Positions 28,243 to 39,387 of a stretch of DNA of 64,000 nt are shown piece by piece. Position numbers and translations under genes: made by a program. How positions within the stretch are numbered: the stretch's first letter is position 1; every line of letters starts with the position of its first letter. The DNA comes from an uncultured Prochlorococcus sp. (lineage in GTDB: Bacteria; Cyanobacteriota; Cyanobacteriia; PCC-6307; Cyanobiaceae): the NCBI GenBank assembly GCA_902591865.1, contig CACJCK010000005.1, positions 1 through 64,000 on the forward strand. The letters run 5' to 3'. The notes under the pieces were generated by a model, which ran no database searches, was not told the origin of the DNA, and saw nothing but the letters and a program-made list of their open reading frames with translations.

Positions 28243-29946
28243 ATGACTAAAACTATTAAGGATATTGAAAAGTTCGAATATGATCATATATTTAATTTAA
28301 TCTTAGGTATTTTCAAATTTAATGAAAAAAAATATGGAAATTTCGTAAAAGATGCATTAAAAATTTTATTAGAGTTTGAAAAAAATGGTGAAACTATTAT
28401 TGATTTAGATAGTAGTTTAATAATATTTGAATTATTAGAGGATGGCTGGCCCCATAAACATATAGATGTTCTAAAAAATATAGGCTTGATAGGTTCACTT
28501 AATTCTCCATTCGTATTAGTTAATAGAAAATTATCCCTTTCAAAATGGTCAAAAAAGATAGAAAGAGTTATGAATTTATTTTTAAAAAAAATAGATGCAG
28601 ATAATTTAATGAACTCGATAATTTATAAAGATGATTATAAAATTGATCAAATTAAAAACATATTTAAATATTCAAACTTAGTTTTCCTTCAAGGAGGACC
28701 AGGGACGGGTAAAACAACTTTAGTAATAAACTTAATACTAGAACTACTACGAATTGATAAATTTTTAAATATTGGATTGTCTGCTCCAACGGGTAAAGCA
28801 ACAGCTCGTCTAAAAGAAGCTCTTAATGACAAAATAAATATTTCCTCTAGCAAATTTCTAGACCAAATAGAATTTCAAACTTTACATAGATGGATTTTAA
28901 ATTCTCAAAATAAATCTTTTAAGTTGAAATTTAAACTAAAAGAACTTGATATTTTCATAATTGATGAAATGTCAATGGTTAATATCGATTTGATTGAATC
29001 AGTTTTAGTTTTACTAGCAAAGGACTGTAAAATAATTTTAGTTGGAGATAAAAATCAATTATCTCCAGTAAATAACTGTTCTATCTGGAATTATTTATTT
29101 GAATATGGTGAAAATACTGCCATTAAATCTTCTGTAGTAAATTTAGAAAAAACTTATAGAAATATTGGAGATATAGCATTACTCAGTAGTTTAATATTTA
29201 ATAATGATTGTTCTTTATTTAATCAAAAGATAAAAGAATTAGAAAATGATAACAATTCAAAAGAAGTTACTATTTTAAAAAGTAGGGAAAAAGATATTCC
29301 AAAAGATCTATTTTTTTTAATTAAAAGACATCTAAATAAGTTAAATCTTTCAACTTCAAATTTAAGTAAAAAAAAATATATATTTGATGAGGGTATTGAT
29401 AATTTATTGTTTTATGAAAAAGATTTAGTAGATAAGATATTTCTAGATTTACAAAGTCAAATGATTTTATGTGAAAAAAATTTTGGAATATGGAGTGTTG
29501 AATATTTGAATGAAATTATTTTTGGTCAAAAAAAACCATATGACCTTAAAACTCTTAACGAGGGTGTTCCAATAATGTGTACAAAAAATAATAATGAACT
29601 TGGATTGTCAAATGGGGATATCGGAGTAATCATAGGTTTAAAAAATAAAAGAAAATATCTTTTTAGAAAATTTAATGATAATAATGAAGAAATTGTCTCA
29701 TTAATTGATCCATCTAATTTAGAAAATGTTGTTCCAGCTTTAGCCATTACTATTCATAAATCTCAAGGAAGTGAATCTGAGAAGGTAAGTATTTTGTGGA
29801 CACAAAAATATAGAAGAAATCAATATGCTGTGAAAGAAAAAAAAGATTGTGTAAATTTCTTTTGCAGAGATAATTTTGAAAGAAGGTTATTTTATACTGC
29901 TGTTACAAGAGCGAGAAAATTTTTAGATATATATTATTTAAATTAA
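28243..29946 (+). CDS. recD: Exodeoxyribonuclease V alpha subunit (RecD)
   Basis: LQGGPGTGKTTLVINLILELL, FIIDEMSMVNI, LVGDKNQLSPV, ITIHKSQGSE. Confidence 0.93.
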   Translation: MTKTIKDIEKFEYDHIFNLILGIFKFNEKKYGNFVKDALKILLEFEKNGETIIDLDSSLIIFELLEDGWPHKHIDVLKNIGLIGSLNSPFVLVNRKLSLSKWSKKIERVMNLFLKKIDADNLMNSIIYKDDYKIDQIKNIFKYSNLVFLQGGPGTGKTTLVINLILELLRIDKFLNIGLSAPTGKATARLKEALNDKINISSSKFLDQIEFQTLHRWILNSQNKSFKLKFKLKELDIFIIDEMSMVNIDLIESVLVLLAKDCKIILVGDKNQLSPVNNCSIWNYLFEYGENTAIKSSVVNLEKTYRNIGDIALLSSLIFNNDCSLFNQKIKELENDNNSKEVTILKSREKDIPKDLFFLIKRHLNKLNLSTSNLSKKKYIFDEGIDNLLFYEKDLVDKIFLDLQSQMILCEKNFGIWSVEYLNEIIFGQKKPYDLKTLNEGVPIMCTKNNNELGLSNGDIGVIIGLKNKRKYLFRKFNDNNEEIVSLIDPSNLENVVPALAITIHKSQGSESEKVSILWTQKYRRNQYAVKEKKDCVNFFCRDNFERRLFYTAVTRARKFLDIYYLN

Positions 29947-30051
29947 ATCTTATTTTTGAAAAATTAATAAGATCTTAACCCCAAGATGTTAGATTAATAA
30001 TTCGGCTCTGTAAGGTTAGTCAACAATTCAAGTCAATTTAGATATTTGTTG

Positions 30052-30080
30052 AATGCCTAATCAGAAGATTATTAGGCATT
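30052..30080 (+). promoter_or_regulatory. 5'UTR hairpin adjacent to the DEAD-box helicase start codon
   Basis: AATGCCTAAT-CAGAAGATT-ATTAGGCATT, 10-bp perfect stem ending 4 nt before ATG 30085. Confidence 0.6.
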
Positions 30081-30084
30081 TAAA

Positions 30085-31866
30085 ATGGCTTTAAAAAAAG
30101 ATAGTAACTCCCTTTATGGTGAGAAGGAAAAATCTAATAATGAAGAAGCTTCCCTCATTGAGTTAAACAAATTAGAGAACAAAAAAGATATTGAATCTCA
30201 ATCATTGGAAGTATCGAAAGGAAATGATAATGAGAATGGATTTCTCGAATTTGGGTTTAATCAATCGATCTTAAATTCGTTAAGAAATAAAGGATATAAA
30301 AATCCAACTCCCATCCAAAAAGCTGCAATTCCGGAACTAATGTCAGGTAGAGATTTACTAGGCCAAGCACAAACAGGCACAGGAAAAACTGCAGCTTTCG
30401 CACTACCATTAATAGACAAACTTGCAGATAATAAAGAATTAAATGCCAAGGTTTTAGTTATGACTCCTACAAGAGAATTAGCAACTCAAGTGGCAGAATC
30501 TTTTAAAAGTTATAGTTCTGAATCTAGTAATTTTAAGACGGTTGCAATATATGGAGGTACCGACTATCGAAATCAAATTTCCGCATTGAAAAGAAAAGTT
30601 GACGCAGTAGTTGGGACCCCTGGCAGAATAATGGATCATATCAGGCAGGGAACTTTTAAAATTAAAGACATAAATTGTCTTGTTTTAGATGAGGCAGATG
30701 AAATGTTAAATATGGGTTTTCTTGAAGATATTGAATGGATAATAGATCAACTTCCGGAAAATAAGCAGATGGTATTGTTTTCAGCAACAATGCCTAGTGA
30801 GATAAGAAATATAGCAAAAAAATATCTAAATGATCCTGCCGAAATATTAATCAAAAGTGTCAAAAAAGAAACTCAATTAATTTCGCAAAAATTTCTATAT
30901 GTACAAAGGCATCATAAGTTAGATGCTTTAAAAAGAATATTAGAACTTAATAACGAGGGAGTAATAATTTTTGTGAGGACAAAACTACTCACCGCTTCAA
31001 TAGCTGAAGCTTTAGAGAATTCAGGTCATACTGTGGCAGTACTTAATGGTGATATACCTCAAAATCAAAGAGAAAATACTGTAGATAGATTAAAAAAAGG
31101 ATTCGTTAATATACTTGTTGCAACTGATGTCGCAGCTAGAGGATTAGATGTTGAGAGGATAAAACTTGTTGTTAATTATGATTTTCCTTTTGATAAGGAA
31201 ACATATACTCATAGAATTGGAAGAACTGGAAGGGCAGGTAGATCAGGAGAAGCAATTTTATTTGTTAATCAAAGAGAAAAACATTTTCTAAGAAACTTAG
31301 AAAACTCAACAAGAACTAAGATTGAAGAAATTAATATACCAAGTAATAAAATAATAAATGAAAAAAGGATGGAGAAACTTATAGAGAATGTTAATGAGAG
31401 TTCTTTAGCTAAAGATGAAAATGAAGAAAATAAAGCTTTGATAATTGATGTTCTAGATAATTTAAAAGAAAAATACTCTATGGATGACTCAAATATTGCA
31501 ATGGCGGCGATTAATTTAGTAATAGGTAATAAATCATTTTTTGTTAATGAAGATGATTCTTGGATTCATAAACAAAATAATACTGATCGAATTAGATCAA
31601 ATAGAAATAGTAATAATCGTATGAGAAATTCAAATAGAAGAAATAATTATCAAATTGATTCTTTTGAAACTTATAAATTTAATTTTGGTAAATTTGACGG
31701 GGTTAGAGTTGCAAATATTATATCCTCAATCTGTAATTCAACTAATATAAATGGTAGATCAATAGGTAAGATACAGATTTTTAATGATTACAGTTTGGTT
31801 GATTTACCCAGAGATCTGCATAGAGAAACTAAAAATAAATTAAAAAAAATTAAAGTCAGAAATTAG
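30085..31866 (+). CDS. deaD: DEAD-box ATP-dependent RNA helicase (DeaD/CsdA-like) with DbpA-type RNA-binding tail
   Basis: Q-motif, AQTGTGKTAA, LDEADEMLNMGF, SATMP, HRIGRTGRAGR; C-terminal GKFDGVRVANIISSICNSTNINGRSIGKIQIFNDYSLVDLP. Confidence 0.93.
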   Translation: MALKKDSNSLYGEKEKSNNEEASLIELNKLENKKDIESQSLEVSKGNDNENGFLEFGFNQSILNSLRNKGYKNPTPIQKAAIPELMSGRDLLGQAQTGTGKTAAFALPLIDKLADNKELNAKVLVMTPTRELATQVAESFKSYSSESSNFKTVAIYGGTDYRNQISALKRKVDAVVGTPGRIMDHIRQGTFKIKDINCLVLDEADEMLNMGFLEDIEWIIDQLPENKQMVLFSATMPSEIRNIAKKYLNDPAEILIKSVKKETQLISQKFLYVQRHHKLDALKRILELNNEGVIIFVRTKLLTASIAEALENSGHTVAVLNGDIPQNQRENTVDRLKKGFVNILVATDVAARGLDVERIKLVVNYDFPFDKETYTHRIGRTGRAGRSGEAILFVNQREKHFLRNLENSTRTKIEEINIPSNKIINEKRMEKLIENVNESSLAKDENEENKALIIDVLDNLKEKYSMDDSNIAMAAINLVIGNKSFFVNEDDSWIHKQNNTDRIRSNRNSNNRMRNSNRRNNYQIDSFETYKFNFGKFDGVRVANIISSICNSTNINGRSIGKIQIFNDYSLVDLPRDLHRETKNKLKKIKVRN

Positions 31867-31875
31867 GTATAGATA

Positions 31876-32169
31876 ATGCAAACTAGCAAATATAAATTCT
31901 TTATTTTTGTGAATCTGATAATCCTATTCAACTCTTTTAATAGTTACTATCTAGCTCAAACGAAACAAAATTCAATCATAAAATTATTTTGTCTTCAGAG
32001 TGTCAAAGAGGAGATGTTGAAAGCAGAAATGGTATATAGTGAAGAGATTGCGAATGAAACTTGTGATTGTTATTACGAAGAATTTATACAAACTGCAAGT
32101 CATGAAGATGCAAAAACAAAATGTGAATTTGAAACTAAAGAAAATTTAAATCATAATAGAAAAATTTAA
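31876..32169 (+). CDS. Small secreted Cys-containing hypothetical protein
   Basis: Signal-like N-terminus, four Cys in FCLQSV...ETCDCYYEEF...TKCEFET. Confidence 0.55.
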   Translation: MQTSKYKFFIFVNLIILFNSFNSYYLAQTKQNSIIKLFCLQSVKEEMLKAEMVYSEEIANETCDCYYEEFIQTASHEDAKTKCEFETKENLNHNRKI

Positions 32170-32179
32170 TTGTTAATTT

Positions 32180-33952
32180 ATGAGGTCTAAGAACAACCAA
32201 AATCCAATAATTAGACTTTATTTAAATCTGATTGAAGAAAGAAATTTACTATTTTTTGCTTTTCTTAGTTCCATAATTAATAAAATATTAGACTTAGCTC
32301 CTCCTGTAATAATTGGTCTTGCAGTTGATATCGTTGTAAAGGAACAGAATTCATGGATTGCTGGTTTTGGGATAAAAGAAGTTCCAGCACAATTGATTTT
32401 TCTTGCATTTGCTTCAGGAATAGTTTGGTCTGGTGAATCCTCCTTTGAATATTTATATTCGATTTTATGGAGAAATTTAGCTCAGCTATCGCAACATAAA
32501 TTAAGAATTAAAGCTTATGAGCATATTCAGGAATTAGATATGGATTTTTTTGAAAATGATAATACTGGAAGACTATTATCTATTTTGAATGATGATATAA
32601 ATCAACTCGAGAGATTTCTAGACCAAGGGGCTAATCAGATTATTCAATTATTTATAACTGTCTTAATAATTGGGGGCACTATGATTTTTGTCGCTCCAAA
32701 AATCGCTATATTTGCTTTCTTTCCTATTCCAATCATATTTTTAGGATCAATTAAATTTCAAAGGAAGCTTGCTCCAAAATATAGAGATGTTAGAAATAAA
32801 GCTGGACTGTTGGCATCAAGACTTAATAATAATTTAAGTGGAATTCTTACCATAAAAAGTTTTACTAAAGAAAAATGGGAACTAAATAGATTAAATAAAG
32901 AAAGTCTTGATTATCAAAGAAGTAATAAGGCTGCAATAAAATTATCTTCTGCTTTTATCCCTCTTATCAGATTTGCAATTTTATTTGCTTTTATAGCGAT
33001 TCTATTAATTGGAGGTTTCCAAACTTGGAATAAGACACTTGATGTAGGAACTTATAGTTTTTTAGTTTTTATTACACAAAGACTATTATGGCCTTTAACT
33101 ACTTTGGGGCATGTTTTAGATGATTTTCAGAGATCTATGGCTTCAATAGATAGAGTAATTGATCTCATAGATACGCCTGTAAAAATAAAAGATGGAAAAA
33201 TAAAAATCGAACCTAAAAATATCAAAGGAGAAATTATTTTTAATAATGTAAATTTTAATTATCAAGGAAGAGATTTAACTTTAAAAAACATAAATTTCAA
33301 AATTGAAAATAACTCGACATTAGGAATTGTTGGTTTAACAGGTTCTGGAAAAAGTACAATAATAAAACTACTCCTTAGGATTTATGACAGTAATAGTGGG
33401 TCAATAACCTTGGATGGTATTTCTATTAAAGAAATAAATTTGAAGGATTTAAGAAAGTGTATTTCTTTAGTAAGTCAAGAAACTTATTTATTTCATGGCA
33501 GTGTTCAAGAAAATATAGCTTATGGCTCACTCAACCCAAGCCTTAAAGATATTATTAAAGCTTCAAAGATTGCGGAAGCTCATAAATTTATTGAACAATT
33601 ACCTGATGGTTATAAAACCATAGTGGGGGAAAGGGGCCAGAGGCTCTCAGGTGGACAACGTCAAAGAATTGCCTTGGCGAGAGCTGTTTTAAAGGATGCT
33701 CCAATATTAATATTAGATGAAGCTACAGCTTCAGTTGATAATGAAACAGAGGCTTTAATTCAAAAATCATTATCTAAAATCACAAAAGAAAGAACAACAA
33801 TAGTAATAGCTCATAGATTAAGCACTATAAAAAATGCTGATAATATTGTTGTTATTAATAAAGGTAAAATAGTTGAAAGCGGAAAACATGAAAAACTATT
33901 AGATCAGAACAAAATATATGCTGATTTATGGAATGTTCAAGTAGGAATCTAG
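32180..33952 (+). CDS. ABC exporter, fused permease/ATPase (MsbA-like)
   Basis: TM domain then GLTGSGKST, LSGGQRQRIALARA, LILDEATASVDNETE. Confidence 0.92.
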   Translation: MRSKNNQNPIIRLYLNLIEERNLLFFAFLSSIINKILDLAPPVIIGLAVDIVVKEQNSWIAGFGIKEVPAQLIFLAFASGIVWSGESSFEYLYSILWRNLAQLSQHKLRIKAYEHIQELDMDFFENDNTGRLLSILNDDINQLERFLDQGANQIIQLFITVLIIGGTMIFVAPKIAIFAFFPIPIIFLGSIKFQRKLAPKYRDVRNKAGLLASRLNNNLSGILTIKSFTKEKWELNRLNKESLDYQRSNKAAIKLSSAFIPLIRFAILFAFIAILLIGGFQTWNKTLDVGTYSFLVFITQRLLWPLTTLGHVLDDFQRSMASIDRVIDLIDTPVKIKDGKIKIEPKNIKGEIIFNNVNFNYQGRDLTLKNINFKIENNSTLGIVGLTGSGKSTIIKLLLRIYDSNSGSITLDGISIKEINLKDLRKCISLVSQETYLFHGSVQENIAYGSLNPSLKDIIKASKIAEAHKFIEQLPDGYKTIVGERGQRLSGGQRQRIALARAVLKDAPILILDEATASVDNETEALIQKSLSKITKERTTIVIAHRLSTIKNADNIVVINKGKIVESGKHEKLLDQNKIYADLWNVQVGI

Positions 33953-33967
33953 TATAGAATTTCTAAA

Positions 33968-34525
33968 CTATATTAGGAAGTTAAATGATTCGATTACATT
34001 ACTAAACATACCGTCAACTTTATTCCATCTCTCTTCATTTGTTCCTACAGCGAAAGTGTAAAGTGTTCCTCTATCAATTACGACTGTAGCTAATTCGTGT
34101 CTGGCCTGTTCATTTAAATTTAATTTATATTCTAAATCATAGAAAATATGATTTGATGTCTCCCTCTGATTGGCCTTTATAAGTTTTACCTCTCTACCTG
34201 AACCTGCGGGGGCAATGACTTTATCAATTAATGTTTGTCCTACTTCACTTGGGCTTCCTAATTGCTCTAATTGAACTTCTTTGTTTACATCAGAAATAAC
34301 CAAACTTAAGGTCTCATTACTATTTATTAAATCATGATAAATAATTTCAGGTCCTCCATCAACTTTTACTCTTGTCCATCCTGTTGGATACAAAAAGGCA
34401 TATCTTCCATCTGGACTTTGATAAGCTTCTAATCCCGCATTTAGTCCGCCACTACAAGCACTCAGTGTTAAACACAAAAAAATCAAAAATAAATATTTGA
34501 AAGGGTTAAATTTAATATTTTTCAT
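33968..34525 (-). CDS. psbP: PsbP-like lipoprotein
   Basis: Lipobox LTLSACSGG; YQSPDGRYAFLYPTGWTRVKVDGGPEIIYHDLINSNETLSLVIS. Confidence 0.87.
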   Translation of the reverse strand: MKNIKFNPFKYLFLIFLCLTLSACSGGLNAGLEAYQSPDGRYAFLYPTGWTRVKVDGGPEIIYHDLINSNETLSLVISDVNKEVQLEQLGSPSEVGQTLIDKVIAPAGSGREVKLIKANQRETSNHIFYDLEYKLNLNEQARHELATVVIDRGTLYTFAVGTNEERWNKVDGMFSNVIESFNFLI

Positions 34526-34628
34526 TTTGTTTGAAATTACTAACTAAAAACATAATAAGACATTAAAAGCAAACAATTATGCCAATTCAGAATTTTGCGT
34601 CTAAATTATTCCTAGAAATAGTTTAATT

Positions 34629-35228
34629 TTGATTAATTACACAAAACCGCTTTCAAAATTAATTGGTCATTTTGAGAAATTCCCAGGGATTGGTCCAAGA
34701 ACAGCGCAACGATTAGCCCTATTTATTTTAAAACAACCTGAAAGTACAATAAGAGATTTTTCAAAGGCTTTGTTAGAGGCTCATAGTAATGTTGGTCGTT
34801 GCAAAAAATGTTTCAATTTGACTTCAGAAGATCAATGTGAAATTTGTAAAAATACTGAAAGAAATCAAAAACTAATTTGTGTAGTAGCAGAAACTAAAGA
34901 TTTGCTTGCTTTGGAACGCGCCAGAGAATTTAAAGGTGTTTACCATGTTATAGGTGGTTTAATATCTCCAATGGATTCTGTTGGTCCCGAGCTCTTAGAA
35001 ATAAGGAGCTTGGTAGAAAGAGTAAGTAGTTCTGAAATAGAAGAAATTATATTGGCATTAACCCCCAGTATTGAGGGAGATACAACAAGTCTCTATATTG
35101 GAAAATTATTAGCCCCTTTTACTAGAGTTACTAGGATTGCGTATGGCCTCCCAATGGGTAGTGAACTTGAATATGTGGATGAAGTTACACTTGCAAGGGC
35201 CTTAGAAGGAAGAACAAAACTAAATTAG
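34629..35228 (+). CDS. recR: Recombination protein RecR
   Basis: [71 protein letters not shown]. Confidence 0.96.
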   Translation: MINYTKPLSKLIGHFEKFPGIGPRTAQRLALFILKQPESTIRDFSKALLEAHSNVGRCKKCFNLTSEDQCEICKNTERNQKLICVVAETKDLLALERAREFKGVYHVIGGLISPMDSVGPELLEIRSLVERVSSSEIEEIILALTPSIEGDTTSLYIGKLLAPFTRVTRIAYGLPMGSELEYVDEVTLARALEGRTKLN

Positions 35229-35231
35229 ACA

Positions 35232-36131
35232 ATGAGAGACAATAATCTAATCAATAAAGAAAAAATCTTAAGACTTCCCTCTTGGATTAAATTTCCTATT
35301 AGTAAAGCTTCAGAGTTCGAAAAAATACAAACACTCATCAAAAAATCAAACATTCACACTATTTGTGAAGAAGCAAGATGTCCAAATAGAGCAGAATGTT
35401 ATGCCTCAGGAACAGCCACTTTCTTACTGGGTGGATCAATATGTTCTCGTTCTTGTGCTTTTTGTCAGGTAAATAAAGGTAGACCTAGTTCTATTAATAT
35501 TGATGAATGTGCTCAAGTCGCTGAAGCAGTAAAAGTACTAAATTTGAAATATGTTGTTTTGACATCTGTAGCGAGAGATGATCTCCCTGATCATGGTGCA
35601 AATTTATTTATATCTACAATTGATAAGATTAAAAAAATTGATTCAAAAATTAAAATAGAGGTTTTGACTCCTGATTTATGGGGTGGAGGCAAAAATTTTG
35701 ATGAAACTAATAAACTTCAGACTGAGAGATTGAAGATGATTTTAGAAAAAGATCCAATATGCTTTAATCATAATCTTGAAACTGTTGAAAGACTGCAAAA
35801 AGAAGTTAGGAGGGGTTCAAATTACAAAAAATCCCTTAGTTTACTAAAAAAGTCAAAAGATATTGCGCCTAACATTCAAACTAAATCAGGAATAATGTTA
35901 GGTCTTGGTGAAACATTGGATGAAATAAAAAAAACAATTTATGATCTCAAAAAAATAGATTGTGATCAAATTACGATTGGCCAATATTTGAGGCCCTCAT
36001 TTAATCATTTGGAAGTTAAGAAATATTGGGATCCATCAGAGTTTGAATATTTATATCAATTCTCTAAGGAATTAGGATTCAAGAAAGTATCTTCTGGCCC
36101 CTTAGTTAGAAGTAGTTATCATGCGGGTTAA
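35232..36131 (+). CDS. lipA: Lipoyl synthase
   Basis: CEEARCPNRAECYASGTATFLLGGSICSRSCAFCQVNKG, VLTSVARDDLPDHGA. Confidence 0.95.
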   Translation: MRDNNLINKEKILRLPSWIKFPISKASEFEKIQTLIKKSNIHTICEEARCPNRAECYASGTATFLLGGSICSRSCAFCQVNKGRPSSINIDECAQVAEAVKVLNLKYVVLTSVARDDLPDHGANLFISTIDKIKKIDSKIKIEVLTPDLWGGGKNFDETNKLQTERLKMILEKDPICFNHNLETVERLQKEVRRGSNYKKSLSLLKKSKDIAPNIQTKSGIMLGLGETLDEIKKTIYDLKKIDCDQITIGQYLRPSFNHLEVKKYWDPSEFEYLYQFSKELGFKKVSSGPLVRSSYHAG

Positions 36132-36628
36132 CTTTCTTCAATTAAAGAGAGTTTCTTTTTAAGTTTTTTCAATATGTAAATACATTCCCCATTCATAAGT
36201 GTACCTGCTCCTCCCCAAACCAATCTTAATAAAAGATCTACTGGGCTTGAACCAACTTCTTTCACAATTTTAAATCCTATTAACTTGAAATATCTTACAA
36301 GTTTTTTACTATAACCTTCACTATCAAAAATAGCTAAAAGTCTTGCTTTGTTGCTTGATTTTTTTTCAATTGCCCAAGCCATAGTTGTTGCCCATATTAA
36401 TTCCGAAACAAAAGCAGGAGCTTTACTAAGGATTCTTAATGTATCAAGCTGAATACCTTGTTTATTCAAATAAGTCCATCCTTTCATTTCAGCCCAAATC
36501 TTAATGATGTTATCTTTCTGTTCTGCTATAACGATTCTAAAGAAACATAATCCGAGAGTTTCTCTAGCTTGAATTTTAATTAATAATCCTAAGCTACCTG
36601 CTAATTTTTCTAATTCTTCAACTTTCAT
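36128..36628 (-). CDS. Conserved hypothetical protein
   Basis: ORF between lipA and trhO; GNAT-like tail FDSEGYSKKLVRYFKLIGFKIVKEVG is suggestive only. Confidence 0.6.
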   Translation of the reverse strand: MKVEELEKLAGSLGLLIKIQARETLGLCFFRIVIAEQKDNIIKIWAEMKGWTYLNKQGIQLDTLRILSKAPAFVSELIWATTMAWAIEKKSSNKARLLAIFDSEGYSKKLVRYFKLIGFKIVKEVGSSPVDLLLRLVWGGAGTLMNGECIYILKKLKKKLSLIEES

Positions 36629-36639
36629 GATTTTGAAAA

Positions 36640-37572
36640 TTAATCCTTGTAGATTTTATGATTTTCTACTTTTAATCTATCGATCTGTTTTTGTCTTTCT
36701 TCAAATCTTTTCCTATCATCATCACTGAATTGATCTAAGCAGAAATGACATTGAATTCCCTTTCTATATTCTTTTCTTTCTTGATCTTTAATTGAAATTG
36801 GCATTCCACATGCATGACAAATCGAGTAGGAGCCTTTTTCTAATTCTTTATCTAAAGCAACTCTTTTATCAAAAACATAACATTCACCTTCAAATAAGTT
36901 TTTTTCTTTTGGTATATCATCAAGGTATTGAAGGATGCCCCCTTGTAGGTGATAAATATTTTTATAACCTTTCTTTTTTAGCAAACTAGTAGCTTTTTCA
37001 CATCTTATTCCTCCTGTACAAAACATTGCTATATTTGTATACTCTTTATTTCCTAAATGGGTATCTAAATGATCATCTACCCACTTTGGAAATTCTCTAA
37101 AATTTCTTGTATTTGGGTTTATAGAGTTTTGAAATGTACCTATAGAAACTTCATAATGATTTCTAGTATCAATCACTATTGTATTTTGATTTTTAATTAA
37201 CTTATTCCAATCAGCGGAGTCAATATAGGTCCCATTATTTTCCGAGGGGTTTATTTCAGGGACACCCATGGTAACTATTTCTTTCTTGATTTTTATTTTT
37301 AATTTTTCGAAGACTTTCTTTTTTGAAAAGTTTACTTTTATATTCAAATTTCTATTATCTGCGTATTTATTAAGTAAATTTATAACAAAATCAACTACAT
37401 TTTTCTCAGCACAAATAGTTCCATTAATGCCCTCACTTGCAAAAATTAACAAACCTGAAAGATCGTTTTCATTTTCGATTTCTAATAATTTATTTTTTAG
37501 ATCAAGAATTAATTTTTCTTGAAATGGGAAGAAAGAGTAAAGAGAAACTATTTTATAATTTTTGCCTTTCAT
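36640..37572 (-). CDS. trhO: Rhodanese-family tRNA uridine hydroxylase (TrhO/YceA)
   Basis: [51 protein letters not shown]...CHFC. Confidence 0.9.
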   Translation of the reverse strand: MKGKNYKIVSLYSFFPFQEKLILDLKNKLLEIENENDLSGLLIFASEGINGTICAEKNVVDFVINLLNKYADNRNLNIKVNFSKKKVFEKLKIKIKKEIVTMGVPEINPSENNGTYIDSADWNKLIKNQNTIVIDTRNHYEVSIGTFQNSINPNTRNFREFPKWVDDHLDTHLGNKEYTNIAMFCTGGIRCEKATSLLKKKGYKNIYHLQGGILQYLDDIPKEKNLFEGECYVFDKRVALDKELEKGSYSICHACGMPISIKDQERKEYRKGIQCHFCLDQFSDDDRKRFEERQKQIDRLKVENHKIYKD

Positions 37573-38576
37573 AAAGAAGATAATGTTTTTTCACAAGTTT
37601 CAAAATCTTTGTTAAATGATACTCCAACCTCTTTAAGAAGTTTTCTGTCTGATTGAAAAGATGGATTTGAAGTTGTGAGTAATTCATCTCCATAAAAAAT
37701 TGAATTTGCCCCACATTGAAAACATAAAATTTGGGCTTCTTTTGAAAGCTTTTCTCGCCCTGCACTTAATCTTATTTTACTTTTAGGCATAAGAATTCTT
37801 GCTGTAGCTATCATCCTTATCATCTCAATAGAATCAATTTCTTGATTATCTTCTAACCCAGTACCTTCAATAGCTACTAATGAATTTATAGGAACACTTT
37901 CAGGGTGTGGATTCATGTTCGAAAGGACTTCCAAAAGAGATGCTCTATCTCCATTAGATTCTCCCAACCCTATTATCCCTCCACAGCAAACATTTATGCC
38001 TGCATTCCTTACTCTTTTGATTGTATCTAGTCTTTCTTGATAAGTTCTAGTCGTAATAATATTTTTATAATGTTCAGGACTAGTATCAAGATTGTGGTTA
38101 TAAGCGGTCAAACCTGCATCAGCTAGTCTGGAAGCCTGTTCTTCTGTAAGCATCCCAGCAGTAACGCATGCTTCCATCCCTAAATCTTTTACACCGCTAA
38201 CCATCTCTAACATTGCATTAAAGGATTTTCCATCTCTAATTTCTCTCCAGGCCCAACCCATACAAAACCTATCTGCACCCTCATTTTTTGCTATTTGAGC
38301 TCTTGCTAAAACCTCTTTAACTTGAAATTGTGGATGACTTTTGATTTCGCTAGCACTATAAATTGATTGGCTACAGTACGAACAATTTTCCTCACATCCA
38401 CCAGTTTTTACGCTGAACAATGATGCTAATTGAATGTTGTATTTGTTGAATTTCCTGTGAACTATTTGTGACGCCCACATTAAATCAATAAGAGGCATAT
38501 TAAGTATTTCCAATATCTCTTCTTTATTCCAATCGAACCTAATTTCTTTTAATAACTGATTATTCGAATTAGCCAT
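37569..38576 (-). CDS. bioB: Biotin synthase
   Basis: [22 protein letters not shown] opens at 38615 but ATG at 38576 ([16 protein letters not shown]) avoids overlap with uppS. Confidence 0.95.
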   Translation of the reverse strand: MANSNNQLLKEIRFDWNKEEILEILNMPLIDLMWASQIVHRKFNKYNIQLASLFSVKTGGCEENCSYCSQSIYSASEIKSHPQFQVKEVLARAQIAKNEGADRFCMGWAWREIRDGKSFNAMLEMVSGVKDLGMEACVTAGMLTEEQASRLADAGLTAYNHNLDTSPEHYKNIITTRTYQERLDTIKRVRNAGINVCCGGIIGLGESNGDRASLLEVLSNMNPHPESVPINSLVAIEGTGLEDNQEIDSIEMIRMIATARILMPKSKIRLSAGREKLSKEAQILCFQCGANSIFYGDELLTTSNPSFQSDRKLLKEVGVSFNKDFETCEKTLSSL

Positions 38577-38580
38577 CTTA

Positions 38581-39384
38581 TTAGGAAGAATATTGAGAAT
38601 CTTCAAAAGATTCATTTGATAATGATTCTATACCGCCGAAACGTCTATTTCTTGATTGGTAATCAATTATTGCTTTAAGAAATTCATTCTCATTGAACTC
38701 TGGCCAAAGTACGTCAGATATATAAATTTCTGAATATGCTAATTGCCATAATAAAAAATTACTTATCCTCTTTTCGCCACTAGTTCTTATCAGTAATTCT
38801 GGATCCTTAATCCCTCCAGTTAATAGCTCTGAATTAAATAATTCTTCATTAATTTCACTTGGTTTTATTTCCCCAGCAGAAGATTTTAATGCTAGTTCTT
38901 TTGCAACTTTTACGATTTCTTGTCTACCTCCGTAATTAACACAAACATTGAATAAAAATTTATTGTTGTTTTTTGTAAGTGATTCTGAACTAGAGATTAT
39001 TTCTTTCAAATTTTTTGGAAATGGAGTTAAATCTCCAATAAATTTTATTTTTGTTGATTCTTCATGTATCTCATTAATTTCGTTTTTTAAAACTTCGCTA
39101 AAAAGATTTATAAGAAAATCAACTTCCTTTGTTGGTCTTGCCCAATTCTCAGTTGAAAAAGCATAAACAGTAATTACTTTGCAACCTAAATTTTTTGCAG
39201 CTTTGAGAATTTTTTTTAATACACTAACGCCCTTTTTATGTCCAAATGACCGGGGTAAACCTTTTCTAGTCGCCCATCTCCCATTGCCGTCCATAATTAT
39301 TGCTACATGTTTGGGCAATTTTTGCTTATCTATTTTCATTAATAAGTTACTAATTTTATCGTCTATTACTTTTTCTAAACTCAT
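38581..39384 (-). CDS. uppS: Isoprenyl (undecaprenyl diphosphate) synthase
   Basis: [67 protein letters not shown]. Confidence 0.96.
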   Translation of the reverse strand: MSLEKVIDDKISNLLMKIDKQKLPKHVAIIMDGNGRWATRKGLPRSFGHKKGVSVLKKILKAAKNLGCKVITVYAFSTENWARPTKEVDFLINLFSEVLKNEINEIHEESTKIKFIGDLTPFPKNLKEIISSSESLTKNNNKFLFNVCVNYGGRQEIVKVAKELALKSSAGEIKPSEINEELFNSELLTGGIKDPELLIRTSGEKRISNFLLWQLAYSEIYISDVLWPEFNENEFLKAIIDYQSRNRRFGGIESLSNESFEDSQYSS

Positions 39385-39387
39385 TAG

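Noticed and set aside
20943-29946. Possible accessory/defence island because of large helicase-nuclease genes
   Set aside because: The three ORFs match RecC, RecB and RecD, standard repair machinery; no defence-specific genes are present.
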